Source: an uncultured Opitutia bacterium (lineage in GTDB: Bacteria; Verrucomicrobiota; Verrucomicrobiia; Opitutales; UBA953). From it: a stretch of DNA of 6,452 nucleotides. Positions 1-6,452 of the stretch are shown here, in pieces. The translations under genes were made by a program, and so were the position numbers. The stretch is from NCBI GenBank assembly GCA_903895475.1, contig CAITUF010000210.1, positions 1 through 6,452 on the forward strand, read 5' to 3'. The notes below the pieces were generated by a model. That model was not told where the DNA came from and did not search any database. It saw only the letters and a list, made by a program, of their open reading frames with translations. Within the stretch, counting starts at the first letter, position 1. The number at the start of each line of letters is the position of its first letter.

Positions 1-2474
1 CCACCCAGAAGGCGATCCACCATCTCGCGTAGGTAGGGCAGATCCTGGACGCCGCGGCGGAAATCGACGAGCTCGAGGAGCTTGTGCAGAAGATTGCCAA
101 GCAGGTTGCCCTTCAGATTGTCGGGCAGCAGCAGGCTGACGGCTTCATCCGGATCGTCCGGGTCTTCGAAGCCCGAGGCCGTCGAGGAGGAGTCATGCTT
201 ACCCTTGGACAGGCCCGAGTAACTCGTGGCGCCATAGGCCATCGGCAGACGTTCAGGGATGGCCTCGAGCGTCGGGTGGAACGGGATGGCCGGCAGCGGC
301 TGGGAAAGCGGGTCGTCAGCCTTGAGCGGGGTACAGACGGCGGTGAAGGCCGCTAGCTCCTTGGGCAGCGTTGCGGCTTTAAGCGAAGGATTCAGGCCGA
401 CGTCGACCAGGACCTCCGAGAAGCCACCGGGAGCGCCGTCTCCTTTGCTGCCAGGTTTCGGGTCAGCGAGGCCCATCCAGACGAAGCGATGGCGGGCGCG
501 GGTCAGGGCCACGTAGAGGAGACGGGCGTCTTCCTCACGCTGTTGGACGGAGAGCTCGGCGGACATCGGATCCTTGCTGTCTCCGGTGAAGATCGCCGAT
601 GACCCGTTCTCGCGGCGCAGGATCATGCCCTTACGCGGATAGCTAGGCGAATAGCTGAAGGCCTTGGCCAGGATGACCGCGTTGTATTCGAGGCCTTTCG
701 ACTTATGGATGGTGCGGACCAAGATACGGGAGTTGGCCAGATCTGGGCGGAGTGATTCGGACTCCGAGGACTCGGCGTTGTCGACCTCGCCGTCATCTTC
801 CGCGCGCAGGCGGGAAGTCAGGTGATCGAAGAGCTGCTCCGGTGTCCAATGCAGCGTGCGCTGACGGGAGATCAGGAGTTCGCCGACATGGGAGAGGTCC
901 ATGAGGGCGCGATGACGGAACTGACAACGACCGAGGCCTTCCACGACGGAAAGCAGGCCCTCGCCGGGCGAGCGACGCGTGAGGGCTTCCCAGGCAGGTG
1001 CGAAGCCTTGCTTGCGCCAGATCGTCAGGCACTGGCTGAGCCAACGGGCCATGGCGTTATCGGTCGGGTCGTCGAGCTTAGCCGTCTCGCCGAAGAGCGA
1101 GGGACGGGAAAGGAGGAGCGCCTTGCGATTACCGGCATGGGAGGGACGCAGGACCGCGCGGAGGAGCAGTTGGACCTGGAAGGCCGACGTGGTCTCAAAG
1201 ACCGACTGACGGGATTCAAGGGACGCACCCTGCCCTGCGGCCACCAAGGCGCGGTAGATCTTGGCCGCTGCGGAATTGCTGCGGACGAGGATGCCGACCT
1301 CGGCCGGCTCGGCGCCGTCGCCGGGCGTACCGACGGAGCCGTCCTTGCGGAGAAGCGCGGCATCCATCTCACGGAGTAGGCGCATCGCCTCACGGGCGAC
1401 CGCGGCGGGCTCATCGGAGTGGACGACTTCGAACGGCAGACCGGCCAGCTCGGCGATCTTGCCTTCGCCGGAACCGGCAAGGTCATAGGTGATCTCGGAG
1501 GTGGCGAAGAAACCGTCGCGGCTGAAAAGCGTATTAAAGGCCGAGACCATCCGCGGGGAGGAACGGTAGTTGTCCGGGAGCGTCAGGATCCGGTCGGCCA
1601 GCTTGATCGCCTTGCAATAGGTACGCACGTCCGCCCCGCGGAAACCATAGATGGACTGCTTTGGGTCGCCGACCATCAGCAGGAAGTGCTCGTCCGTGGC
1701 GGCCTTCGGACCGAAGAGCGTATCGAAGATCTCCCACTGGGCGGCGTCGGTGTCCTGAGATTCGTCGATTAAGCAGGCCTTGTAGTCCTTCTGCAGGAGA
1801 CCGCGTAGACGCAGGCCCTTGGTCGAATCGCGCAAGGCCATCTGCAGGCGGCCGATCAGCTGGTCGAACGTGACCATTGGGGCGTCCTCGAGACGACGGG
1901 CCACGTAACCGCGGAGATTTTCGATGGCCGGGTCCAGTTCGGCCTCAGGGCACATCACAAGCGCCTTTGTGGCGGCCTCGACGGCATGAAGCTTCACCTC
2001 GAGCTCAGGTTGGGTGCGGAACCAGTCCGCCGCGATTTCCGCGGCGAGTTCGGTGCCATCCTGAGGGTCACCAGGAAAAGGCGGGAAGCCACAGTTGACG
2101 GCGTGGTCGGAGTAAGCCCGCAGGCAGAAACCGTGGATGGTCGTCACCTGCATCGAGCCGAGGTCATCCAAAGCACGCTGGAGACGGCGACGGCTGCCGG
2201 GGATCGACATGATCTTGGCGAGGTCGCCTTTGGGATTGGGGCGTAAGGATTCCTCGAGGATCGCGCGGAGTCGCATGCGCATCTCCAAGGCGGCAGCCTC
2301 GGTGAAGGTCACCAACAGGATCTCGCGAATCGGCAAGGGCGACTGCGCGCGGGTGAGCAGACGCAGGACGATGCGGACGAGATTGTAGGTCTTACCCGAG
2401 CCGGCACCGGCCTCAATCACCTGGAAGCCAGGGGAGAGGTCGAAGTCTAACAGCTTAAAACGCGGGCGGCTCAT
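1..2474 (-). CDS. recB: RecB-like helicase-nuclease subunit of exodeoxyribonuclease V (beta), 3' end beyond the window
   Basis: RecB is the 3'-to-5' SF1A helicase and the only nuclease of RecBCD, which processes cytoplasmic double-strand ends for RecA-mediated repair. The minus-strand frame is open from ATG 2474 to the window edge: 824 codons with no stop. Visible motifs are Walker A EAGAGSGKT (residues 21-29), motif Ia TFTEAAALEMR (56-66), TTIHGFC (111-117), motif II DESQD (237-241), motif III GDPKQSIYGFRGAD (269-282), motif IV NYRSS (302-306), motif V TIHKSKGLEY (589-597) and motif VI LLYVALTRAR (652-661). SVFETTSAF (about 424-432) and HVGELL are RecB-typical and argue against UvrD/Rep. The C-terminal nuclease domain begins at NLLHKLLE, where H797 would be the metal-binding His (H956 in E. 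coli). The Asp-Asp-Lys catalytic residues lie off the left edge. Motif II falls about 160 residues earlier than in E. coli RecB, so the 1B arm looks short. The start overlaps the recC stop (ATGA), with AAGGGGGA upstream as ribosome binding site. AddA is the main alternative, but the RecC-like neighbour favours RecB. Confidence 0.95.
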   Translation of the reverse strand, partial: MSRPRFKLLDFDLSPGFQVIEAGAGSGKTYNLVRIVLRLLTRAQSPLPIREILLVTFTEAAALEMRMRLRAILEESLRPNPKGDLAKIMSIPGSRRRLQRALDDLGSMQVTTIHGFCLRAYSDHAVNCGFPPFPGDPQDGTELAAEIAADWFRTQPELEVKLHAVEAATKALVMCPEAELDPAIENLRGYVARRLEDAPMVTFDQLIGRLQMALRDSTKGLRLRGLLQKDYKACLIDESQDTDAAQWEIFDTLFGPKAATDEHFLLMVGDPKQSIYGFRGADVRTYCKAIKLADRILTLPDNYRSSPRMVSAFNTLFSRDGFFATSEITYDLAGSGEGKIAELAGLPFEVVHSDEPAAVAREAMRLLREMDAALLRKDGSVGTPGDGAEPAEVGILVRSNSAAAKIYRALVAAGQGASLESRQSVFETTSAFQVQLLLRAVLRPSHAGNRKALLLSRPSLFGETAKLDDPTDNAMARWLSQCLTIWRKQGFAPAWEALTRRSPGEGLLSVVEGLGRCQFRHRALMDLSHVGELLISRQRTLHWTPEQLFDHLTSRLRAEDDGEVDNAESSESESLRPDLANSRILVRTIHKSKGLEYNAVILAKAFSYSPSYPRKGMILRRENGSSAIFTGDSKDPMSAELSVQQREEDARLLYVALTRARHRFVWMGLADPKPGSKGDGAPGGFSEVLVDVGLNPSLKAATLPKELAAFTAVCTPLKADDPLSQPLPAIPFHPTLEAIPERLPMAYGATSYSGLSKGKHDSSSTASGFEDPDDPDEAVSLLLPDNLKGNLLGNLLHKLLELVDFRRGVQDLPYLREMVDRLLG

Positions 2475-2488
2475 GAGGGGTCCCCCTT
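2471..2488 (-). promoter_or_regulatory. recB ribosome binding site and ATGA stop/start overlap with recC
   Basis: On the minus strand the recC stop TGA (2473-2471) and recB start ATG (2474-2472) share ATGA. AAGGGGGA (2488-2481) ends six bases before the ATG. Its AAGGGGG core can pair with the anti-Shine-Dalgarno UUCCUCC through one G-U wobble. The arrangement is typical of termination-reinitiation coupling and fits two subunits that assemble in equal amounts. The GGGG and CCCC runs next to the start could form a very small hairpin, which might make recB initiation depend on ribosomes arriving from recC. That last point is inference. Confidence 0.7.
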
Positions 2489-5400
2489 CTTCGGGCGAGG
2501 TTTGGTGGTTTTCTTGGCAGGGGCTTCGCCGGATTCGATGGCAGCGGCCTTGGCGGCGCGGGCAGCGGCCCGCTCAGCCTTGAGTCGGTCCTCTTCATGC
2601 TTTTCGCGTTTCGCTTTTTCGAGGGCTTCCATGTGCTCCTTCAGCGTGAGGCGCGCGTACTTGGGGACATCGCGCGTCGTCAGACGACGGACGTCGCTGG
2701 GGATCAGTTTCGTGAGGGCCTCGGCCATCGTCGGGAAAGCATACTGCTCCGGGATCAGGATGCGCGCCCGGGCATCGTCGCTGTCGCCGGGGCCGTTTTC
2801 GGAAGAGCGCAACGAGTCATCGGAAAGCTTCGCTGGCTTCCCTTGGAAGCGCTGGGCGATGCCCTTATGGAAAGTGACTGGCATCAGCGGAGCCGTCTCG
2901 TCCACGACCGCATCCATGAGCTGAGTCAGGTTGGAACGGAACGCGTCGAGGGCTTCGGGTGGCAGCTCGAGGTAGTTGATCTTGACGTCGACTTCCAGAG
3001 CCTCGGCATCCGAAGACGCCTTGATGACATCGTCCGCGGAAGGCGGAAGCACTCCCGTGACGAAGAGGCGGTTGAGCGGGCGACCGACCTGAGCCGAGAT
3101 CGCCGGCAGGCACATCAACCATCGGTAAGGATGCTTGCCCTCGCTGAAGTAGCCTAGGCAGGCGACGCCGACGGTGTTCCCGTGGACGAAGAGCCGGAAG
3201 TCGTCGGTCTTGAACGGTACGAGCTCCGCGGTCGCCAATTCCTCGTCCGTCAGCGACTTGGTGGAGTCGGGAGAAAGGTGTTGGCGCAGCAAGGCGAGCA
3301 TGAGGCGCTCCGCTTCATTCTCGGTCTCGACCAAGATGTCGAGGAGCGTCTGCCCTTCTGGCGAAGGCGGGAAGAAACCGGTCAGGGCAGCGACCTCCCA
3401 TTGGGGCACGATCTCATGACTGACGCAGCGCTCGACCCACTTCTCGGCCTGCTGACGGGCTTCGGAGTCAGGCTGAAGCGGTTCAGCGGTCGCAATGACC
3501 TTCTTCTCCCAAGGGATATGCACGCCCAGCTGACGAAGGGCGTGACGCGGCGGGGATTCCCAGAAGCGCAGCCACTCGGCGAAGCTGAAGTCCGCGGCGG
3601 CTTTAGGAAGAGCCGGCACCAGGACCTTGTTGATCGGCGAGGTGATGGCCGCGGCGACCTGCACCGCGGAAAGATCGCGGACGGACGGATCGGGCGAACC
3701 GCCATGCGGCAGAGGGCGGTGATGGGAAAGCAGACCGTGCGTGCGGACCGCGAAACCACCTTCGACGGAATCCTGGGCGGCGGCGCGGAGGATCTCGACC
3801 GGCAGAGCGGCGCTAGCCGGCTTACCCTCTGAGCCCACGTAGCCATCGAAAGTGATGAGCAGGCGATCCTGGGCGGCCAACACGGCGAGCAGGAAAGCGT
3901 GCATGGACGTGTCTTCGCGGGCATCGATCCGCAAGCGCGTGAGCGTGGCTTCCTCCCCTTCCCCCGTGACGACGATTTCCGGACCAGCCTTCGGCGGACG
4001 CTGGGGGAAAGCCCCGTCGTTCATGCCCATCAGGATGACCATGCGGGCTGGATGGATCGAGGCGGCACGCAGAGGAGCGAGCGTGATCTTGCCCGTCATG
4101 AACTGGCCGACGCCGGCTTCGAAGTCGCAGTACTCCTCGGCCAGCTGCGAGAAGAGGCGGAGAGAGATCGGGGTCTCACCGAACTGGGCCACACGTATGC
4201 GCATGCGGGCCAGGGCGCCGCTGAGCTCGGCAAACTCTTCGAGGTGCTCACGGGAACGTGGGCGGAGTGATTGGGTGACCGTAGTGAAGGCTTCAAGCCA
4301 GGCCTCTAGGCTACTTTCCGCCTGAGCGAAGTCGGCCCAGTTGCGAATGGCACCGATGACGCGAAGGGATTCGGCGGCAAGACCGAGGGCCTGCTGGCCG
4401 TCGACGCCGACCAGAGGCAAGGAGCCGGCGATCACGCGAGGCACGCCGCCGAAAGCCGTACCGAGGGAGAGACGGTTCAGAAACTCGTCGAGCGTGCCAA
4501 TCTCGTCTGGATGAGCCAAAGGTGCCGTGGACTCTTCCTCGTCGGCATAACCCGACATCAATACCAGTTCGCGATGCGCGGCGTCGATGCCCCACTGGAA
4601 AGGTGCTTGGCGGAACCACTCCTCGACGTCTTCCAGCTCGGAGTCCGTCCAGCCCGTGTGGTCGCGGACGACGTCGAGGCCCAGGATGCCGAGCACCTCG
4701 AGAGAGGTGACGCGGCCCGTCGGCAGCTCAAGCAGAGCCTTGACCAGATTGCCGATGGGAGATTTGCGGATCCCTTGGAGGCCGGCGGTACCGAACTCAA
4801 AGGAAGGTTCACGAGCGCCCAGCACGCCGGCGAGCAAGGGAGCGTGGACTTCAGGGGAAGGAGAAAGAATCAGGATATCGCCCTGGCGGAGGCCCGACAT
4901 CGCCGGATCGGCGAATGCGGCGAGGATCTGATCGCGGACCACCTCGGCTTCGCGCCAGGCACCATGGCAGCGGTGGAGAGAGAACGAGGCGTCCGGGGCG
5001 CGGAGGGGAATCGTCGGGGCGTCGAAGGCGTCGACCCCGGCATGGATACGCCCCAGCAAGAAGTCGAAAGGGGCGCGACGACGCGGCGGCAGGAATTCCT
5101 CCACGTCGGGCTCGACGAGGACGATGACCTTATCCTGTTGGAGCGTGTAATACTTGCCGCAGGAACGGAGGAGGCGGAAAGAGGCGCTACGCTCGGACTT
5201 GTGTTCGGCATCATCGCCTTCCCCGGCTTCGTAGGCTTTTAGGTCGCCGAGGAAACCTTCGGTCGGCTGCAGGATGAAGAGGTTGACCTCGAGCACCTCT
5301 CGCAAGGCGTCGAGGATCTGGAGGTGGGAGCGAGGAATATCGCCGGCGGAGAAGAGGCAGAGCCGTCCAGGCAAGCGGGCGGCAATCTTCGCGCGGTTCG

Positions 5401-5992
5401 CCGGCTGTCGAAGGGCACGCAAGACATCCGCCTCATGGATTGCGGAGGTCAGCGGGATGGAACGGGCTTGGGAGAACTCCGTGCGCAGGTCGCGGATGGC
5501 CGAGCGCCAGAGTTGGGACCAGCGATCCGAGGCAGCGCTTTCGGCACGCTCAATCCAGTCGGCGTCATTGCGGAGCAGTTCGCGATAATGACGCGTCAGG
5601 CGGACGCAGAGATCCCAAAGCACCGTACCACCGTCCTGCTCCGGCACGCCGACGTAGTCCTTCCATGGACCGGCATCCGCGGACAGCAGCGCATAGAACT
5701 TGGAAGTCAGGCCCTGCAGAGGGTCGGTCGGGAATTCCTTCAGGCCCTCGTCGCGCAGGATCGAGCAGAGCCAAGGCGTCAGGCGCCAGGTGCTGAGCAG
5801 GTCGGCGTTCATCTGCACGCCCAGGCCGCCGTCGCGGATCAGACCATGAGTGAGCCAGTTGCTCGGGCCCTTGCCATCGATCACGATGATATCCTTATGG
5901 AAAGGCTTGCCGTGCGGACGTGCGAGGACCTCGGCCAGGCGTTGAGCCAGCGCCGGCATGTCGAGGCTCTGATAAAGGTACAATCCGGACAT
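2471..5992 (-). CDS. recC: RecC-like subunit of exodeoxyribonuclease V (gamma)
   Basis: RecC is the non-catalytic scaffold of RecBCD: it splits the duplex, feeds the strands to RecB and RecD, and reads Chi in the 3' strand. This product is 1173 aa; E. coli RecC is 1122. Family landmarks in order are IIVIDGKGPSNWL (35-47, like ILVQSTGMAQWL), LCLFSAGDIPRSHLQILDAL (211-230), SLHRCHGAWREAEVVRDQIL (338-356, like the HSCHSP-REVEVLHDRLL block), GDILILSP (371-378), FQWGID (465-470), MVILMGMNDGAFPQ (651-664, like VCLLGMNDGVYPR) and FWESPPRHALRQLGV (810-824). No Walker A or DExx motif is present, as expected for its degenerate helicase domains. The tail after about residue 1112 is a Lys/Glu/Ala-rich probable helix ending in a basic KPRPKK segment, absent from E. 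coli RecC. ATG 5992 is the only ATG, GTG or TTG between the in-frame TAG at 6035-6037 and Met12, and the family-typical N-terminus starts right there. No Shine-Dalgarno sequence precedes it. It is the first gene of the operon and overlaps recB by 4 bp, without the ptrA gene that separates recC and recB in E. coli. Confidence 0.95.
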   Translation of the reverse strand: MSGLYLYQSLDMPALAQRLAEVLARPHGKPFHKDIIVIDGKGPSNWLTHGLIRDGGLGVQMNADLLSTWRLTPWLCSILRDEGLKEFPTDPLQGLTSKFYALLSADAGPWKDYVGVPEQDGGTVLWDLCVRLTRHYRELLRNDADWIERAESAASDRWSQLWRSAIRDLRTEFSQARSIPLTSAIHEADVLRALRQPANRAKIAARLPGRLCLFSAGDIPRSHLQILDALREVLEVNLFILQPTEGFLGDLKAYEAGEGDDAEHKSERSASFRLLRSCGKYYTLQQDKVIVLVEPDVEEFLPPRRRAPFDFLLGRIHAGVDAFDAPTIPLRAPDASFSLHRCHGAWREAEVVRDQILAAFADPAMSGLRQGDILILSPSPEVHAPLLAGVLGAREPSFEFGTAGLQGIRKSPIGNLVKALLELPTGRVTSLEVLGILGLDVVRDHTGWTDSELEDVEEWFRQAPFQWGIDAAHRELVLMSGYADEEESTAPLAHPDEIGTLDEFLNRLSLGTAFGGVPRVIAGSLPLVGVDGQQALGLAAESLRVIGAIRNWADFAQAESSLEAWLEAFTTVTQSLRPRSREHLEEFAELSGALARMRIRVAQFGETPISLRLFSQLAEEYCDFEAGVGQFMTGKITLAPLRAASIHPARMVILMGMNDGAFPQRPPKAGPEIVVTGEGEEATLTRLRIDAREDTSMHAFLLAVLAAQDRLLITFDGYVGSEGKPASAALPVEILRAAAQDSVEGGFAVRTHGLLSHHRPLPHGGSPDPSVRDLSAVQVAAAITSPINKVLVPALPKAAADFSFAEWLRFWESPPRHALRQLGVHIPWEKKVIATAEPLQPDSEARQQAEKWVERCVSHEIVPQWEVAALTGFFPPSPEGQTLLDILVETENEAERLMLALLRQHLSPDSTKSLTDEELATAELVPFKTDDFRLFVHGNTVGVACLGYFSEGKHPYRWLMCLPAISAQVGRPLNRLFVTGVLPPSADDVIKASSDAEALEVDVKINYLELPPEALDAFRSNLTQLMDAVVDETAPLMPVTFHKGIAQRFQGKPAKLSDDSLRSSENGPGDSDDARARILIPEQYAFPTMAEALTKLIPSDVRRLTTRDVPKYARLTLKEHMEALEKAKREKHEEDRLKAERAAARAAKAAAIESGEAPAKKTTKPRPKKGDPS

Positions 5993-6053
5993 CGGGTAAG
6001 TCAGTGAGATACCACGCGGGGGACGTTTGGCAACCTAGCCGAGCGAGAAAGGG

Positions 6054-6059
6054 ATAATA
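6054..6059 (-). promoter_or_regulatory. Possible -10 element for recC-recB
   Basis: The minus strand reads TATTAT here, matching five of six bases of the sigma-70 consensus TATAAT in an otherwise GC-rich leader. It lies 61 bases upstream of the recC ATG, which would give a 5' leader of roughly 50-55 nt. At 17-bp spacing the -35 position (6077-6082) reads CCGAAG and does not match TTGACA, so the promoter would be weak or would use another sigma factor. It is also part of an AT-rich near-palindrome, so the match may be chance. Confidence 0.25.
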
Positions 6060-6154
6060 TTCCGGCACAACAAAGCTTCGGGTGGCAGGTGGCGGCCCCA
6101 GGCAACGGGTGGTCGGAAGAAACAGAGTAGTTGACAGGTTGATTGGTGGGCTAG

Positions 6155-6171
6155 TTGGCAAGAAAAGCCAA
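6155..6171. repeat. Short inverted repeat (5 bp, A-rich loop)
   Basis: TTGGC (6155-6159) pairs with GCCAA (6167-6171) around AAGAAAA. It lies in the AT-richer flank between the recC leader and the hairpin island. A stem of this size is common by chance. It is listed because it continues the series of hairpins to its right. Confidence 0.25.
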
Positions 6172-6216
6172 AACACAAAGGGAGACTGGAATCAGGATGA
6201 TGAGCCAGGGGACATG

Positions 6217-6240
6217 ATGGCGCCACCATGCGGCGACCAT
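6217..6240. repeat. Inverted repeat / hairpin, 8 bp with one bulged base
   Basis: On the plus strand ATGGCGCC (6217-6224) pairs with GGCG-A-CCAT (6232-6240), leaving one bulged A at 6236 and a 7-nt loop. It sits in the GC-rich island of the non-coding region and is followed directly by a small CTGC-TTC-GCAG hairpin (6241-6251). No T-run follows on either strand, so it is not a standard intrinsic terminator. Its function is unknown. Confidence 0.45.
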
Positions 6241-6277
6241 CTGCTTCGCAGCTGTTCACCATGCCAGCAGATCCCCG

Positions 6278-6294
6278 CACGACCTATGGTCGTG
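6278..6294. repeat. Perfect 7-bp inverted repeat with 3-nt spacer
   Basis: CACGACC (6278-6284) and GGTCGTG (6288-6294) are exact reverse complements around TAT. On plus-strand RNA a G-U pair (6277/6295) would extend the stem to 8 bp. A T-rich stretch (TTGTTTTCT) starts only about 10 bases later, which is too far and too interrupted for a convincing intrinsic terminator reading rightwards. A small palindromic operator is the other reading. Confidence 0.5.
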
Positions 6295-6388
6295 TCGGTG
6301 TGTGTTGTTTTCTATTACGATTTTGCTCGACAGAATGAGGGTCTTCTGATGTACTGTCTTCCTCTGAGATAACCAATGCCGAGCACAT

Positions 6389-6418
6389 GCCGTCGGGGCA
6401 CCTAATCGAACCGACGGC
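6389..6418. repeat. Perfect 8-bp inverted repeat with 14-nt loop, followed by a 10-bp palindrome
   Basis: GCCGTCGG (6389-6396) and CCGACGGC (6411-6418) are exact reverse complements around a 14-nt spacer. The next ten bases, CGCTTAAGCG (6419-6428), form a perfect palindrome directly against the right arm. Neither strand shows a T-run after the stem, so a Rho-independent terminator is not supported. An operator, an RNA structure or the edge of a repeat family are all possible. Confidence 0.5.
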
Positions 6419-6452
6419 CGCTTAAGCGACTCAGAAAGCGTGGTAAAACCAC

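Larger units (their letters stand above)
5993..6452. other. Non-coding region upstream of recC
   Basis: No open frame here looks like a gene. The longest is an 80-96 codon frame with proline- and arginine-rich, low-complexity content and no family resemblance. Base composition varies sharply. Bases 6121-6180 are about 43% GC, 6181-6300 about 61%, and 6301-6360 about 38%, whereas the genes are near 60% or more. The GC-rich middle holds several short hairpins. A possible -10 element for recC and an in-frame TAG that limits the recC start lie at the left end. No tRNA, rRNA, insertion sequence or CRISPR repeat was recognised. The region may hold the recC promoter, the end or promoter of a neighbour beyond the right edge, or an unrecognised small RNA. 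Confidence 0.6.

Noticed and set aside
822..1379. Plus-strand open frame of 185 codons and smaller minus-strand frames at 793-1044, 1025-1486 and 1534-1737
   Set aside because: All overlap the continuous recB frame, whose helicase motifs run through the whole region. They are shadows of it.
4511..5242. Long plus-strand open frame (243 codons) opposite recC, with several others such as 3182-3832 and 5324-6007
   Set aside because: These lie antisense to strongly supported recC codons in GC-rich DNA, where stop-free opposite frames are expected. Their products are Arg/Gly-rich and match no family.
6027..6058. TTGGCA (6027-6032) with GATAAT (6053-6058) as a plus-strand promoter
   Set aside because: The hexamers are good, but the spacer is 20 bp, which is too long for a normal sigma-70 promoter. 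No gene is apparent downstream in the window.
6131..6157. TTGACA at 6131-6136 as a plus-strand -35 element
   Set aside because: The -35 match is perfect, but no -10-like hexamer occurs at 15-19 bp spacing (for example TAGTTG or GTTGGC).
6082..6372. 96-codon plus-strand open frame in the non-coding region
   Set aside because: It crosses three regions of very different composition and all the hairpins, and has no recognisable domain. I see no convincing ribosome binding site (the bases before the ATG read TTCGGGTGGCAGGTG's neighbourhood without a clear AGGAGG).
6404..6412. GGTTCGATT on the minus strand, resembling a tRNA T-loop
   Set aside because: The flanking bases do not form a T-stem, and no acceptor, D or anticodon arm can be built around it.
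6440..6452. GTGGT-AAA-ACCAC hairpin at the right edge
   Set aside because: It is only a 5-bp stem truncated by the window edge, so it may be chance or part of a longer structure that cannot be seen.

Overview
The window holds a compact two-gene operon on the minus strand that encodes the core of a RecBCD-type double-strand-break repair nuclease. About 460 bp of non-coding sequence lies upstream of it. Reading in the direction of transcription, from right to left: the leader and intergenic region (about 6452-5993), a complete recC-like gene (5992-2471), then a recB-like gene (2474 to beyond base 1). recB is open to the window edge and lacks the catalytic half of its C-terminal nuclease domain. 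The stop codon of recC and the start codon of recB share an ATGA overlap, so the two subunits are probably translationally coupled and made in matched amounts. A recD gene would be expected just past the left edge, but it cannot be seen here.

Both proteins are divergent from E. coli. RecB has every SF1A helicase motif in order: Walker A, Ia, TTIHGFC, DESQD, GDPKQSIYGFRGAD, NYRSS, TIHKSKGLEY and LLYVALTRAR. However, the stretch between motif Ia/Ic and motif II is much shorter than in E. coli. RecC has the canonical inactive-helicase landmarks, such as the GMNDG segment and the WL-rich N-terminus. The residues that line the Chi-reading tunnel in E. coli RecC look replaced, several with opposite charge. 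RecC also carries a Lys/Ala/Glu-rich C-terminal tail of about 60 residues that E. coli RecC lacks.

The upstream region (5993-6452) has no convincing gene. It contains a GC-rich island rich in hairpins (about 6181-6300) between two AT-richer flanks, and a perfect 8-bp inverted repeat at 6389-6418. A structured RNA or regulatory element is possible but unproven.

The genes are GC-rich (roughly 60% or more) and use NNC/NNG codons heavily, so a high-GC bacterium is indicated. The protein sequences are clearly not enterobacterial. A Verrucomicrobiota-like or other non-proteobacterial host is only a guess. I see no insertion sequences, CRISPR arrays, tRNA or rRNA. This is best described as a housekeeping DNA-repair locus with some unusual subunit features, and I do not see a novel system in it.
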